Assembly (NCBI RefSeq): GCF_000281045.1
Contig: NW_008246107.1
Location: 150,276-214,275, forward strand
DNA: 64,000 nt
From: Saprolegnia diclina VS20
Lineage: Eukaryota > Oomycota > Saprolegniomycetes > Saprolegniales > Saprolegniaceae
Direction: 5' to 3'
How positions within the stretch are numbered: position 1 is the first letter of the stretch; every line of letters begins with the position of its first letter. The notes beneath the pieces were generated by a model. The model did no database searches. It was not told the DNA's origin and saw only the letters and a program-made list of their open reading frames with translations. This document shows, one piece after another, positions 1-13,600 of the stretch. Made by a program: the position numbers and the translations under genes.

Positions 1-198
1 GTACGCTTCAAGGACGCCATGGACAAAGCCGTGTGTCGACGCGACGACGGGCTCGAGCAACGTGGCTTGCACAATGTCGCCGCAGCGTTCGTTGCAAAAC
101 TCCGCAAGTGTCGTCGCCGGCTGCTGTGTGTGAGGCACCACCTTGCAGCGGCTGCGCTCGGTGGTGGCAACAGCAAACGTGACCATGCAAATATCGCA
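1..198 (-). CDS. Partial exon of an unidentified protein, runs off the left edge
   Basis: On the minus strand a frame of 66 codons stays open from about 198 down to base 1. It has a non-repetitive, balanced composition and begins with the residues CDICMVTFAVATTERSRCKV. In the same frame a TGA lies a little upstream, and a pyrimidine-rich stretch ending TTTTGCTCAG sits directly before base 198. I therefore read this as an internal or last exon entered through that acceptor; the alternative is a start at the ATG at 186. I do not recognise the family. The CxxC near the start could be half of a zinc-binding site, but no partner cysteines are visible in the window. The upstream exons (roughly 230-540) could not be placed. 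Confidence 0.4.
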
Positions 199-888
199 CT
201 GAGCAAAACGTTCCAATGGCAAAGAACGTCACTCCGAGACCAGCACTCCCCATTGGCCTGGTGCGTACTCGTACAGTTGTACGTGTACGACATTGCACGG
301 GCTCGGGAAACTCCACGCAAAGCATTTCTGGGGAATGTACGAAGTTTGTGTACGGTGCGTGCGTGCAATGCTTCGCATTGGGGGAAAGTGAGGAATCATC
401 AATCGGTCTTTGAGAAAGATTCGATTTTCGATGCCAATCGTCGATATATTGGATCTTTGAATGTAAAAGATATGGCCACTTGGGCGACAGCACGGCGCGC
501 TCCAAGCGTTGAATAACCAGAAACGCCACCTTGCCATCCCAACAGTTTATGCGCAGAAGGCAGGTACCGCTCATGCACTTGAGCTATCAAGACCGTGTCT
601 TACATAGACCAATGGTCCCTTTGACCCGACTCGGTGGAGCTACGCGACAGAGATACCGTCATGAACGAGTGCTCACTTAACGTTCGACGCGGCTTCATGA
701 CGTGGCAGTGCGAGAAGCATTTCTGAGACCTTCTATGTTGAATTGACCAATCATATCGCATGTCCAAAGACCAAAGCGATGTTGAGCCAATCAGCACGCA
801 GAACAGAATTTAGAGCCTTGCGGGGTAAACTTCGACGTTTTGGCAAAGTGTGCACAAACAGCAGCAGTGTTCATTAGAGCGTGTTGCG
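199..888. other. Gap: possible upstream exons of the minus-strand gene, otherwise nothing recognised
   Basis: The minus strand has an open frame of about 100 codons at 229-537 that ends just before the exon at 1-198. It may carry further exons of that gene, but no convincing donor could be matched. The 600-850 stretch is more AT-rich and shows no gene-like frame. The sequence just upstream of 889 should hold the promoter of the mucin-like gene; it includes a TTCATTAG element resembling an oomycete initiator (YCATTYY-type). Confidence 0.3.
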
Positions 889-1350
889 ATGAAGCTATTC
901 AGTCTACTGACGATCGCGACGGTGGTTGCGCAAACGACGGAACCGACGGCGACGACACAGGCACCGAATTCAACGACGGTTGCACCACGGACACCGGCCC
1001 CGCCCGGCACGACGACCGCTGCGCCATTGACCCCGGCCCCACCGACGAAAACCACCGCTGCACCACTGACACCGGCGCTGCCCGTGACGACGACGCCAAC
1101 CCCAACGACAGTGACGCCGGCACCTACCAATGCGACGACACCAAAGCCAACATATGCGACCATCACGGTGACGCCGGTTGTGACCATCACAGTCACACCG
1201 CAGCCATCGGACGCACCGCTACCGTCACCTTCCAAGCAACTGACGGCGGCCCCGAAGGCGACGACGGCGACACCCTCGGCGGCGGCAGCAATCTCGGTTT
1301 TGACAGTCGCATCCGTCGTCTCGGTGGCCGTGGTGGCGACCATTGCTTAA
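889..1350 (+). CDS. Small Thr/Pro-rich mucin-like secreted or GPI-anchored protein
   Basis: A single-exon ORF of 153 residues. The ATG at 889 is chosen because it begins a good signal peptide (MKLFSLLTIATVVAQ). The same frame is open further upstream, but only from a non-signal sequence. The middle, about residues 18-125, is almost entirely Thr, Pro and Ala with repeated TTxAPxTPAPP-type units, typical of an O-glycosylated stalk. The last 25 or so residues (SAAAAISVLTVASVVSVAVVATIA) are hydrophobic and end the protein without a cytoplasmic tail, which suggests a GPI-attachment signal. The likely location is the cell wall or plasma-membrane surface. No catalytic or binding domain is present. 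Such proteins are common in oomycete secretomes, but the assignment rests on composition and termini only. Confidence 0.72.
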   Translation: MKLFSLLTIATVVAQTTEPTATTQAPNSTTVAPRTPAPPGTTTAAPLTPAPPTKTTAAPLTPALPVTTTPTPTTVTPAPTNATTPKPTYATITVTPVVTITVTPQPSDAPLPSPSKQLTAAPKATTATPSAAAAISVLTVASVVSVAVVATIA

Positions 1351-1600
1351 GTCTACGACTCGACAGTATGCAAGTAAAAGACTCGTGTATAGATATGTCA
1401 ACGAGGGTTGTGGGTATTCGGAATATCGACCTATCGCATTTCGCAAGGATCTCACTAAACACCGATCTAGCAGTCCCGCATAGGTAGACCTATTGCAACT
1501 GGTCAATCGCTGAGCAACGATAAGACACTATTGCTGAGAGTGCAGCAGCTCGAAACAGTAGTTGCCACAAGTCGCCGCATGGCTGGCAAATCCTGCCGAC

Positions 1601-4600
1601 ATGTTTGCGCGGCGACCTTTCGCAAGTCGTATCTTGGACAGGCGCGATCTTGCCCTTTCCAGACATCCGGATACGCACAACTTGCAGTCGCCGACAGGTC
1701 GCACCGTGGATCGACCGATGGACATCACGCTCCTCGCATCGACCAAGTACGTTGAGGACCGGTACAAAGACCTCAAGCGCAAGCGTCCGGACGAGAAGGA
1801 GCAAGCGCCGGCGTCCGAGACCGCGCTCGTCGGTGGCATTTCGGCGGCGAAGCGCTACGAAGCGCTGCTCTTGTCGCCGTCGACGAGCCCGTCGGTGGTC
1901 GCGACGCTCGACCAAGGCGCGCTCGTTGCGACGCTCGACGACCTCGAACACATGTGGCCCATGACGTTACTCGAGAAGAAGCACACGGTGCTGTACCTGC
2001 TTTTGGATCAACTGGCCAAAGCTTCGCCCGCCGACGCCAAGGACGCTCCGCCAGTACGAACCTCTCGCGTGTCCTTTCTGTAAACGCGAATCTGCTGCTA
2101 GAAGCGATCGCCGGCGCCTCTGCCCGAGGACGAGACCGACGCGTGCGAGTCCCTGCCGCTCTCGACCCAAATCGCCGTCAAGCTCTTCTTCAAATTGCTC
2201 CAGTCCGTGCGCAGTCGGAGCGCAGCGAGCGGCAACTTTGCGCCGCTCGGACGCCTCATCGAGCAAGTCCCGGCCATGCTGCTCGACATGCCACCGCTGG
2301 CGCTGGCGCCCGAGCCCGGCACGAAGAGCCCGACCGTCTTTGACGAGATGTTTCGTACGATCGTGGTCGCGCTGCCGCAGCTCGCCGACGTCGGGCACAG
2401 CCTCGCCGCGTTGATTGGCCTTAGCATCAAGCGAGGTCGGCTCGAGCACATCCTGCTGGTGCTCAAGCAGCTCCTGAGCATGGATCCATCGCTGTCGCTA
2501 CCACCGAACGTCGGTACCTTCCTGCGGGAACTCGTCACCGCCGTCGCTCAGCCCACCGAGGTACCTCTTGTTTCTTTGAACTGCGAGAGAACGGGGAGCA
2601 TGTAGACGACCGCCGAGACGACGTCATCGACCGGGATGCTTATGAGCTTTGGGAAAGGCGACCACGGCAAGCTCGGCCACGGCAGCTGTGCGCACGCGGG
2701 GTGCGCCGACGGACGGTGCACCGAGAATAAGTCGACGCCGGTGGTCGTCGAGGCGACACGGGACGTGACGTTTCGCAAGATTGACTCGCTCTCGACCCAC
2801 AGCGTCGCGATCACGTCGAACGGCGAGCTCCTGTCGTGGGGCAATGGCGACAAGTACCGCCTCGGCCATGGTGACGCTGCCAAGGAGTACGCGCCGCGCC
2901 TCGTGGAAGCCTTCCGAGACAAGGTACGTGCTTCTTTTGATCTCGTTGTATATAAACAATGTGTCGACTAGCCGCGCGTCCACGATGTCGCTTGCGGTCT
3001 CGGACATACTGTCGTGCTGCTCGTGAACGGCGACGTCTACGCCTGGGGCAACGGCGGCAACGGGCGTCTCGGGCTTGGCGACACGTCGGATCAAATGCAG
3101 CCGTGCAAGGTCATGCTGCCCGACGAGATTGTCGAGAAAGAGAGTGACGCATGGCTCGTCAGCGCCGTCTTTTGCGGCGCATCGCACTCGCTCGCCGTGA
3201 CCAAGCACGGTCACCTCTTTGCGTGGGGCAAAAACAACCAAGTCGATTTTTCGCTTTTGGACATTGAGATTCACGTTGACGTTCGTAGGGCCAGTGCGGA
3301 GTGGGCCACACCAACGACGAACTGCGCCCTGCGCATGTCTCGTACTTTGACGAAGCCGACATGCGGGTCTCGACTGTCGCCGGAGGTACCATTAATCACC
3401 AAACAGCGTCGATCATGGCAAGATAGGCTGGGAACACACGCTCATGTGTACGACCGACGGCAAGGCGTTCGCATGCGGTTCGAACCCCGTCTTGTCGCCT
3501 CATTATCGGTACACTGTACATAGGTTGCGGCTACAAGGACAGTCGGCGCGCGGGGCTGCCGCCCGTCTTGGGGCTGGGCATCAACGACACGGACCGCCGC
3601 ACCAAACCCACTCCAATTTCGACGTTAGACCAGTGCGTCGCCGTGGCTTGTGGCTGGGTACACGTCAGCGCGCGGCTGTGTCATGTATACGATGCAACGA
3701 CTAGGACCACTCGCTCGCCATCACCAAAGACGGCGGAGTCTACTCGTGGGGCTCTGGCACGAACGGCAAGCTTGGCCACGGCGACGAAGAGAACCGCGAC
3801 GTCCCGACGCAAGTGCTCGGACTCAGCGGCAAGGTGGTTCGCGACGTTCGCGCGGGCTGCGAGCATACGACTGCGATCACTGCGTCCGGTATATTAGGGT
3901 TTGGTGTCCCGGAGGGTTACCACGACGATGGGGGTAGGGGAAATGTATACGTGGGGACACAGCGACAGCGGGCGGCTTGGCCACGGCGACAACGTCACGC
4001 GCAAGACACCGTGCTACGTCGAAGCGTTTGCGTGGCAAGGGCTCCGGCCGGTCGCGATCGCGGTCGGCGACAAGTACAACCTCGTGCTTGTGCAGCCGAT
4101 CGGCGATGACGCCGGGTCGTCCAACCAAGTGGTAGAGACGACGCCGACGCCATTGGCCGACAACGACACTGATACGACGATGGCGACGACGGCGTGGACC
4201 GTCGGCGCCGCGCACACGACGATGCTCGAACAGCTGCACCGTCTCGCGTATGCCTACGTACCGCGGGAGGACGCGGCGCTCGTCGAGAAGTTACGGCAGG
4301 TGCACACGCACCCGGCATCGTCGCCGCCGTCGTTGGCCTACGCCGTCGACGTTTCGGCCAGCACGTTCGAGCTGCTCCTCGATGTGTTGGCCTTCGATGG
4401 CCAGAAGACCAAGACGGCGTCGACGCTCGGGTGTCTGCATTTGATCCAGGCCAATCTGCTGCGGTTTTTGAGCTGCCCGCACGTCACACTACCGGCGTCA
4501 CTGTTGACCAAGCTGCACACTGCCCTCCAGACGCTGGCGACGACGATGGACGGAGAGATCGCCCTGGCCGCCGCGACAGCGCTCAAGGTACTTGGAGCAG

Positions 4601-7600
4601 GAAGTGGTTGGTGCGATACATTTTGCGTAGATTGGGTTTCCGTGCTTTTACGCATCGCCCGCTGCTCAGCACGCGCTGTTCTGGGACCTCCTACTGGTAC
4701 CCGAAGCGTCGCAGTCGGTGCTGCTAGACGCTCTCGTCGACCCGCTGTGCCAGGTATGCGGTCGAGTCTTGTACGGTCGCCCACTCGGAAATGCGTAGGA
4801 TCACGTGGTGCTGGGGCTCATGGGTCGCCTCTTTGGACAGCTGGGCTGCCATACGTGCGCGATCGACACTGTCGGCCCCGACGCTTCAGCGCCGACGGTG
4901 GGCGACCTACGAGCGCTTTTGCTGCGTCTCGTCACGAGCTGCGTCGAGACGAGTCCAGAGGTAGGACGCTGTTCGCTGCAGTCTATTGTCTCACGCTGGA
5001 CGGACGGTAGAAGGCGATGTCGGCACTGCAGCTGCGGGTGCTCTCGGTGCTCCAGACGCATGTGTTTGCTTGCTGGCACGCGCCAAGCGTCTACTGCATC
5101 GACTGCGTCGGAGCAGTTCTGGGCCCGTACCTCGAGAGCCTCTTTGGTCAATGCCTCGTGCTACTCAAGGCCGTGCACAGGCGACTACTGAAGGACAGCG
5201 ACCTCTCGACGCTGCAGCCCTCGTTCTTCCACGCCCTCGCGCCGCTCGCGATCGAGTGCTGCTGCGTCTCCCGGCTCCGGTCCAGCGAGTCGTTTGGCCT
5301 CCGCCTCCTCCCGACGCTACTGCCGATGCTCAAGCTCCTGGATGAAATCACGTACAAAGCCACCCAAGACACGCGGTCGAGCAACCAATCCCCGAGCATG
5401 GACCTCACGTGGATCAGCGAGGTGCGTCGAGTCCTTGTTCTTGCTTCATGACCGAGCAACGGTAGCTCGAGAACGCACTGGCGCTGCTCGTCGGTCGCTA
5501 CACGAGCGCGCTCATCGGGTCGTCGCGCCCAGTTGCTTCGCCATCGACAACGATTCCGACACCGTAGTTGTATCGTCAAGTGGAGAGGCGCTGACCAACC
5601 TATAGACTGCGCTTGTTGTGTCGCTACGGACAAATTGTCGACGGGACGCCAGCACCACCGAGTGCCCTTCGGCGATGGGAAGAGAGTGGGGTCTTTGAGG
5701 TCGAGAATGAGCTCCAAGGCGACATGACGCCGCCGCCCGACGTGACGCTCGAACATATTGCAATCTGCGACTGGTGGGCCGGCCACGGCGTTCTCCAGCA
5801 CTTGGACAAGTGGATGCGCTATCATATGCAGCTCTCGTGGCTTATGCCGCTCGCCTCGGTGGAGAGTACCCGGGGCATCGGACCTCTTTTGCTCTGGCAC
5901 GCGGGTCTTGCGGCCACGGCACTTGCGTTCGCCTCAAGTCTCGATGTCCAGGCGCCGTTGGAACCCGGGGCACCGCCCACGCCCCCCGAGCCGTTGCTGC
6001 AGCTGTGGACGCTTCTGACGTCACTACCGGTGCACGTACTGTCCGAGGATGTCTTTTTAGAGCAAGCACGCCGGCTTTTGACTTACTACCCGAGTCAGTG
6101 CAGCTGGACACTGGCCACGACCGACACCACGTAGGCCCTTCTTGTGCTTGCAGTGACTTGGAGGAAGACATAGGCCTCCGTCGCACTGCTCGTTTCCTAA
6201 CTGCACGCTGTTTGGGTATCGGGCATATACGCTCTCGGTGCCGCATCTTGTTGCGCTTTTGCAGTCGCCACTGAGCTGGTCGAGTGAGCGCGACGACGAC
6301 CGCATATCGTTCAAGATTGCCGGGCTCAGCATTCTCCACGATCTGCTTCGAAAGCTCACGAGCAGCGCTGCGAAATGCGAGCTTCTCCGCGTCTTGTACG
6401 AGCGCCTCGAAGTCGACGTCGATGCTGGCTGCTTGTCCGTGGCGTACAATGCATGGCAAGAGCCGCGGGTCGTCTTTGCATCACCGCTCTCGTCGTCGCC
6501 GCGCAAAAGCAAGCGACGTCGTGACAGTGACGCGTCACCGCTGCAGGTACCTCGTTGTTGCATCGTATCAAGGTACCATCGATGAGGGTGCAGCTACTGG
6601 AGCGGGATTTGCACGCATTTCACGGTCATGCAGAGCACGGCAAGCTCGCCAAGGCCATCGAGAACCTCTACGTGCGCTCGGCCAAGATCCTCGCGAGTGC
6701 TGAGAGTGATCCGTTGCTCAAGAAGCGGGCTCTGACGCTCTGGACCGTCCACGTATGTCCTATTGCGATCGTCCACAAGATAGAAGACAATATTGTGTTC
6801 ATAGTTTCACGACGTCGGTCTGATTCGCCGGGCGGGCATTCTGCACATCCTCGGCGACCTCTTGGCGACCGATGCACCGCCATTTGCCATGAACGCGGCG
6901 GCCGACGTCATTTACGGTAGCTCCCACGCCGCGCCCGCGCACAGTTGTCTGCCGCCCCGTCTCCGCCCCGTTGAGAAGCTCGTCGCCGGCGCGACGACGG
7001 CACGGAGCCTCCATAATGCAGCGTGGCACGTCTTTGGCTGGCTCGGGCGGCAGTTGATGCTGTCGACCGAAGCGTCCACAGAGGCGCTCTCACGTCCGTC
7101 GTCGGCCAAACCGTCGCTGCACTGCACGTCGCCTCGGAAGCGGCTGTCGCTACCGCCAAAGCTTATCTCAGCCTCGCTCGACGAGTCGCTGGCCCACACG
7201 TACATGGTCGTCATCGACGAGCTGCGTCGCGTCACCGCCCAGCTTGCGAGTTGGAATGCACTGGCGCACAGTATGGTGCAGTGCTTGGACGACAGCCAAG
7301 CCATTCTTCTTGCGGACCCGAACGTGGTCTCGGGCACCAACGCCGTCTTCTTATCGGCGAAGGAGCGCGCGTCGTTTGATTGGAGCACGGACGGCTTTGC
7401 GATATCGCTCTTTCTCTACATTGAGCGCGACGAGAAGGAGGCAAGTGCGACGTCGGGTGCGTCGATGCTGCTGCTGGCCAATGGCGATGTTACTTCGCAT
7501 CAGCTTGCGCTTACCTTGTGTCTGGACGGTCGCGTGGGGCTGCAGCTGCGCATCGAAAAGACGTCTGTGGAGGTCGCGGTGTTGTCGGCGCGACCACTCG

Positions 7601-10600
7601 TGTGGGGACACTGGACCCACCTTGTGGGCCGGTTCAACCCGACCTCGCGCTGCCTGGAGGTGTTTCTGAACGGGATTCTCGATGCTCAAAGCGACTGCAT
7701 CGAGACGACGGCCGACAAGTCAGTCCTGTCGCACCATACGTTTACGGTGGGCGGGTTCGTGCCGTCGTCGGGCATTCCGCCACCGCACCCGCCCCACTTG
7801 CTCCTTGACGACGTCGCGTTTCATCTGCACGCACTCTCGGAGGAGACCATTGGCGTCATGGCGTTGGCGGGCTCGCTGCTCTTTCGAATTCAGCAGCGCC
7901 AAGTGCTCGACACGTACTGCGACCATTTGCTGTCGCTGCTCGTGGCGCCGTCGCGCGCACTCCCGCCCGTCGACGACGTTGTGAGCCTTGTTGTGGCACT
8001 CTTTCCGGTGGCGCCACCGCGCAGCCACGACAAGCTGTTTTCATTGCTGACGAACCTGCTGCCCGCGCTCCCACCTGCCAGTGTACTGCTACGCGAGTCG
8101 GCGCTCTCGTTCATGCTGCAGTGCTACAGCTCGGCATGGTTTGGGTCGACGTACGACACGTACGGACCCCCGGGCCTCTCGGCCGCGCTCTCCACCCGCA
8201 AAGACTCGGTGTTGCTGCACTTGCTCAACGCCCGGCAGCTCGACCCCAACGGCGTTGCAACCTGGCTCCTCTTTGAACAACCGGTGAAGGCCAAGTCGTT
8301 GCCGCTGCTCCGAGCGTCGCGGGCGCGACTGGCGACCGGCGTCGTGGCGTTGCTTGCGCACCTGCTGCAGTCGCCCTTGTGGCAACCGACGCTTCTGGCG
8401 TTCTTGGAGGCGTGGATCAAGAGTGCAGAGTCGTGGACCGGCCAGCGCGGAAGTCTTGCCGACACGGCGACGATGGCCAAGGTCGTCCTCGCCGTGAACG
8501 TTGTGGCCGCAACACCCGGTGGCTACCCACTGCCCGAGCCTCTGCCAACGCTCGTCGCGTGGAGCTTGACGTCGCCTATAAGCATGGCCGGCCACGAAGC
8601 ACCGACCACGGCGACCCCGGCATCGTCGACGGCCGAGATGCGCGAAGACATTCAGTTGGCACAGCACGTGCATTTGCGGTCGTCGCTGCTGCGGCTGTGC
8701 CGCCTCCAGGCCCAACACACGGCCGCCGTCGGTACGCTCGCCAATTCTATCCTTTTGTGGACAATAATGTCCTGTAGACGCGCTCTTGAAACCGGGTCTT
8801 ATCGGATTTCTTCAGCTGGCGATTCAGCCATTGGCCGAAGCCGTCGCGACGGTGTTTGGGTCCGACTTTGATATCATTAGCAAGCTCGATACGGTGCAAG
8901 CGCTGCTCGAATGGATCCTCGACGACGCGGAGACGCCACACGACGGCGGCAGTAAGCGCCGAGCGGCGCTGGAAATGCTCTCGACAGTACTCTTCGAACG
9001 GCTTCCGTACGTCAACCCGCGCGAAGTGGCGCCGTGGTGGCTCGTCAACGCAACGCAAAAGCTTCAAGTGCTCGGCGGCGACGTCGAAATGGAAGAATAC
9101 CGCGTCAAGGTACGGTTCTCTCGTCCCCCACACGCCTCCACGTCAAATGGGGGTAGGGTCTGCAGCATTTTCCCACCATCAAGCTCACCGGTACTTCGCT
9201 ATATGAAGCGCAATTCCCATACATCGAACGGTCTAGGCGTCTCGATCACGGCGGGGACAGGCATGTGGTTTTATGAAGTCGTATTGCTCACGGACGGCCT
9301 GATGCAGGTAGCGACGTGCCCCGTTGAACCTCTGCAACGACGCATAGATTGGGTGGGTGGACACGGCGTTTGAAGCCAACGCGATCCAAGGCCAAGGCGT
9401 CGGCGACCACACCAACAGCTGGGCGTACGATGGTACGTTTTGGTAGCCAACTTGACAGTTTGATACAGTGTGGCTAGGGTTTCGGCGGAAAAAATGGAAC
9501 GTTGGCGCGCTCGAGTATGGCGACCGGTGGCACGTCGGCGACGTTGTCGGCGTGCTCCTCGATACGGACCGGTTCGAAATGACCTATTTTCTCAACGGCC
9601 GCAGCCTCGGCGTTGCGTTCGAGGGGCTGCATCTGACGCACGCGCTCTTCCCGGCCATGTCGCTCAACGTCGACCAAGCGGTGCAGCTGCACTTTGCCAA
9701 GAACCAGTTTTTGTACTGCCCGACGCTCGACAATGCCAAATTGCAGCCGGTGGCGAGTGCGATCGTGGGCGGCGTCTGCGAGCACAGCCCGAGCAAAGGC
9801 CGACTGAGTGTCGAGACCGACCACGAAGCCGCGATCGATCGACGACGCACCGACCTCATCGACGGTCTCATTGGCCTCGGGTTTTCACCGGAATGGTGCA
9901 TTTTCACGGAGCCATTGGACGGAAATGGTAGACAAATGCGTAGGGCGCTCCGGTGCGCGCGCGAGACGTCCCTTGACATCAACGAGAGCGCTGCGATCGC
10001 GTGGATCATGGAGCAGATGGAGGCCGATGCGCTGGCGGCGCGGCCGTCGCATGCAAGCCACTACCGCATGCACCACCTCCAACAACTCGACGGACTCGGG
10101 GGGCACGTCGACAAGCCGGCGCTGCCGACGGTGGACCGTCCGCAGTGGGCCGTGGTTGCCGACGCCGACGTGGCGGCTCCGTCGACCGAGCCCCGCAATG
10201 CTCTCCTTCTCGACGAGACGTGCGAGGTGCTATAGGCGACCAAATCTTGTCTCAAGTGGCCGTAGGAGGTGTATGCGGACGAGGGACTCGTCGTCCATGA
10301 CCCCAAGCTCCCGAGTACGAGCGAGAAGCGGTCCGTCGGCTTCATCTTGAGCCTCGCCGACCACTGTCGCGACGACGAAATCTTGCCGTTGTACGTCATT
10401 GCCGAGACCGTTCTCTGCGTCTGGTCGGCGCAGGAGGCGACCCACGAGCTTTTTCGCAGCGGCAGTCTCGCGCGCGACGAGACATTGGCCCAGCACGCGC
10501 CGCTCTTTCTACAGTACCTTCAGCGACGCCTCCTCGACGAGGCAACGGCCACCGACAACGGTGGTCCGTACGAAGCGCTGTTGCAGCAACTCTGCGGCAC

Positions 10601-13600
10601 GTCGCCGGCCTTCTTTGAGCTCCTCGTCCGCGACCTGCTCGGCCACGTCCACCGAGCGACGGCCAAAGACATGGTGTCCACACCGTTCGCACCGGGTACC
10701 AGAGATGCTATCGGGCGGAACGTCATGACGTCATATAGGTCATGCGAGCAACAGCGCTGGCCCCAACTTGGCGTGGGCGCGCTGGTTGGCGGCGGTTCTG
10801 CGCCGTCTCGCAACGATAGACCCGACCCGGACCGATGTGCTGTACGCACCGGCGATTTGGCAAGAGCTCTGGGTGGCACTGAGTGCGACGGCCAACGCGA
10901 CGGTGCGCCATGCCGTCGTGTCGATCCTAGTGACGCTTCTGAACGAGCTGCCGTCGACGACGATGGAGGCGTTGCAGCTGCACGTGCGCGTCAAGCATTT
11001 GATCGAGTGGCTCGGCGAAAAGCTCCGCAAGACAAAACAAGCCCGCGTCCTCGCATCCGCCTACACTCAGGTAACGTCGTCGCCGTCGTCGTACGTGTCG
11101 GTGTGACGCATCGCTTCGTATAGGCAATCTTTGAGCTCACTAGTTGTCTCTACCGATATGTGAACCCTCGTACGTCGTTCCTTGTGGCCGCCCCGCCCGT
11201 CGTCTTGCCAGGTAGAGTGCGGATGGCTCTATATACGATGATTTCACTTGGTGTAGTGCTGCTTGTCGAGCACGTGACGTCGTCGACGGTCGTCTTGTCA
11301 TGCCCCGTTGACGGCGCGACGGCGCTTGAGCTCGCGATGGAGACGGTGCACAGCAACGGCCACGTCGGTGTCTCGGACTTTATCGAGCTCGTGGACCCAG
11401 TGGACTTGCACCGTCATGTGCGTCACTCGCTTCTAACTTGCGCGTGATCTAACGAGGCCTAGATGCCGTACACGCTGTCGCACCTGCAGCCCGAGACCGT
11501 CTACCACGTCCGCTGCATCTTTGGCGAGACGCGGTCGCCGGCGACGGTGCTGGAAACGCTACCGGAATCGGTGCTGGAGCTGGATCCGGCGGCGATTGGC
11601 AGCAACCTCGAGCTCTTGCACCACAACATGACGGCGCGCAACCGCATCAACAAGAAGTGGCACGCGGTCCGCGCGTCGGTCGGCTTTACATCCGGTGTGC
11701 ACGCGTGGGACGTCCGTATCGACAAGTGCGTCTCCAAAAACATCTTTGTCGGCGTCTGCACCGCCGATGCGTGCCTTGACAACTATGTTGGCAGCGACGC
11801 CTAGTACGTCTCTCTAGTCTTTTTTCTATAATCCTTGTCGACGCTAGTGGGTGGGGTTTTCTCGCCAACAAGGCCGTGTGGCACAACAAAACCAAGCTGC
11901 AAACGTACGGCGACATCTTCAAGCAAGGTGACGTCGTCTCGGTCGTCCTCGACCTCGACGCCGGGACGCTTGCCTTTGCGCGCAACGGCGACTCGTTTGG
12001 TGTTGCCGTCGAGAACCTCCACGGCACGCATCATTCGGTCGTCGCACCGGCCTACTTTCCGGCGATCTCCATGTACAACAAAGATGACCAGGTGACGCTC
12101 TTGCCGTCGACGTCGGACGCACCGGTGCGATCGGCGGTCGCTGGCGCGTCGACGGTGCTTGTTGCCCTCACCGCGCATCACAAGCTGCTCGAAATGACCG
12201 AGTCCCTCTCATTGGCCTCGACCGCCGGGGCGTACGACCATTGGTGCAAGTGGATCCACCGAGCCGAGGCCGTCGTGACGCTTGACGACGGCGCGTGGCT
12301 GCTCTTGACGACGACCCACGACGCATGTCTGCCATTTGGCCTCTTTGCCGGTGACGTCATCTTCACGTCCAAAGGTACAGCTATTGTGGACAGGTTGTCC
12401 TCTAATCTATCGACCGCAGGCATGTGCACGGTCCTCGGCGTCGCCAAGCACGAACTCTACTACTCGATCGAGGCCCACGCGCCGACAGGGTCGCCCGATG
12501 CGATTGGCCGCTGGAAAGTGCATCTATGCAGGGACATGGTCGGGCGGCCGAGCGAGTTTCCCGTGACGCGCCGCCATGACGCGCCGCATCCGGTGGCGCC
12601 GACCAGTCTCAGCCACGAAGCCTTCCTCGACGCGCAACGCCCGTGGACACCGGCGCTGGACGAAGCGCTTCTCCAGCATGTGTATACCACTGTGCACTTT
12701 CAGCGGTACGTAGAGCGTCTTGACGGTCGAGTTGATGTGGTTACTAGGTACACTAGCGTCTTTGACGTCCGAATGACCGACTTGGAGCCGGTGCCGCTGG
12801 CACTGACACCGATCGAAAGCGCAGCCCGCGTCGCCTGGCTCCGCTACCTCAACCTCCAAGCCCAAGTGGTCGTGCCGTGCGTCTCGCTCGCCGACGCATC
12901 GATGCAATGCCTTCGCCGACGCCTCTTTCGCTTTCTCCCACTGCGCTTCGCCCGCGATCTACTCAAGAAGACGGCGACCGCCACGACGTTGCCGGCGACG
13001 GCCGCCGACGAGCTCGACGACGACCCGCCCGACCTCATCAAGTGCAACGTTCGCGCATCATCTCGGTGCGTATCATACCTTCTCATACAGTGGCCAAACC
13101 TGCGCTAGGCCGAGTTTTCCGTTCTGGGAGACGAGTGGCGTCGACGCCGACGACACGATCGACGACGACGAGGTCGACACCAATGTCTTTAGCCAGGTAC
13201 GGCACCGCGACTTCCACCGCGGTTCATGACCGGGTGGCGGGTAGCTTGCGGCGTTCTTGACGTCGGCGGCGACAAGGGAACTGCGCCGGCAGTACGCGCC
13301 ACCACCGCCACCGTACGCCGATGTGACGGCACCGACCGCAACGCGCACCTTCCGCGTGCACTGGGAGGCACCGGATGCGACGCTGCCGCTCGAGCCCGCG
13401 GTGGCCTACGCCCATGTACTCAAGGAAGCGGCGCGCGCCGTGCAGTCGCCAACGTACCCTCTCTTGGCGCCGACGCGACAGTCGTCGACGCTCTGGTTGA
13501 ACATCTCCTTCTTGCGACCGCGATCGAACAGTCGTGCCGATTGTTTTGCGCTCGGGCAGCTCGTTGGCATTGCGTGGCGCAGTGACGTGCACCTCCCGTG

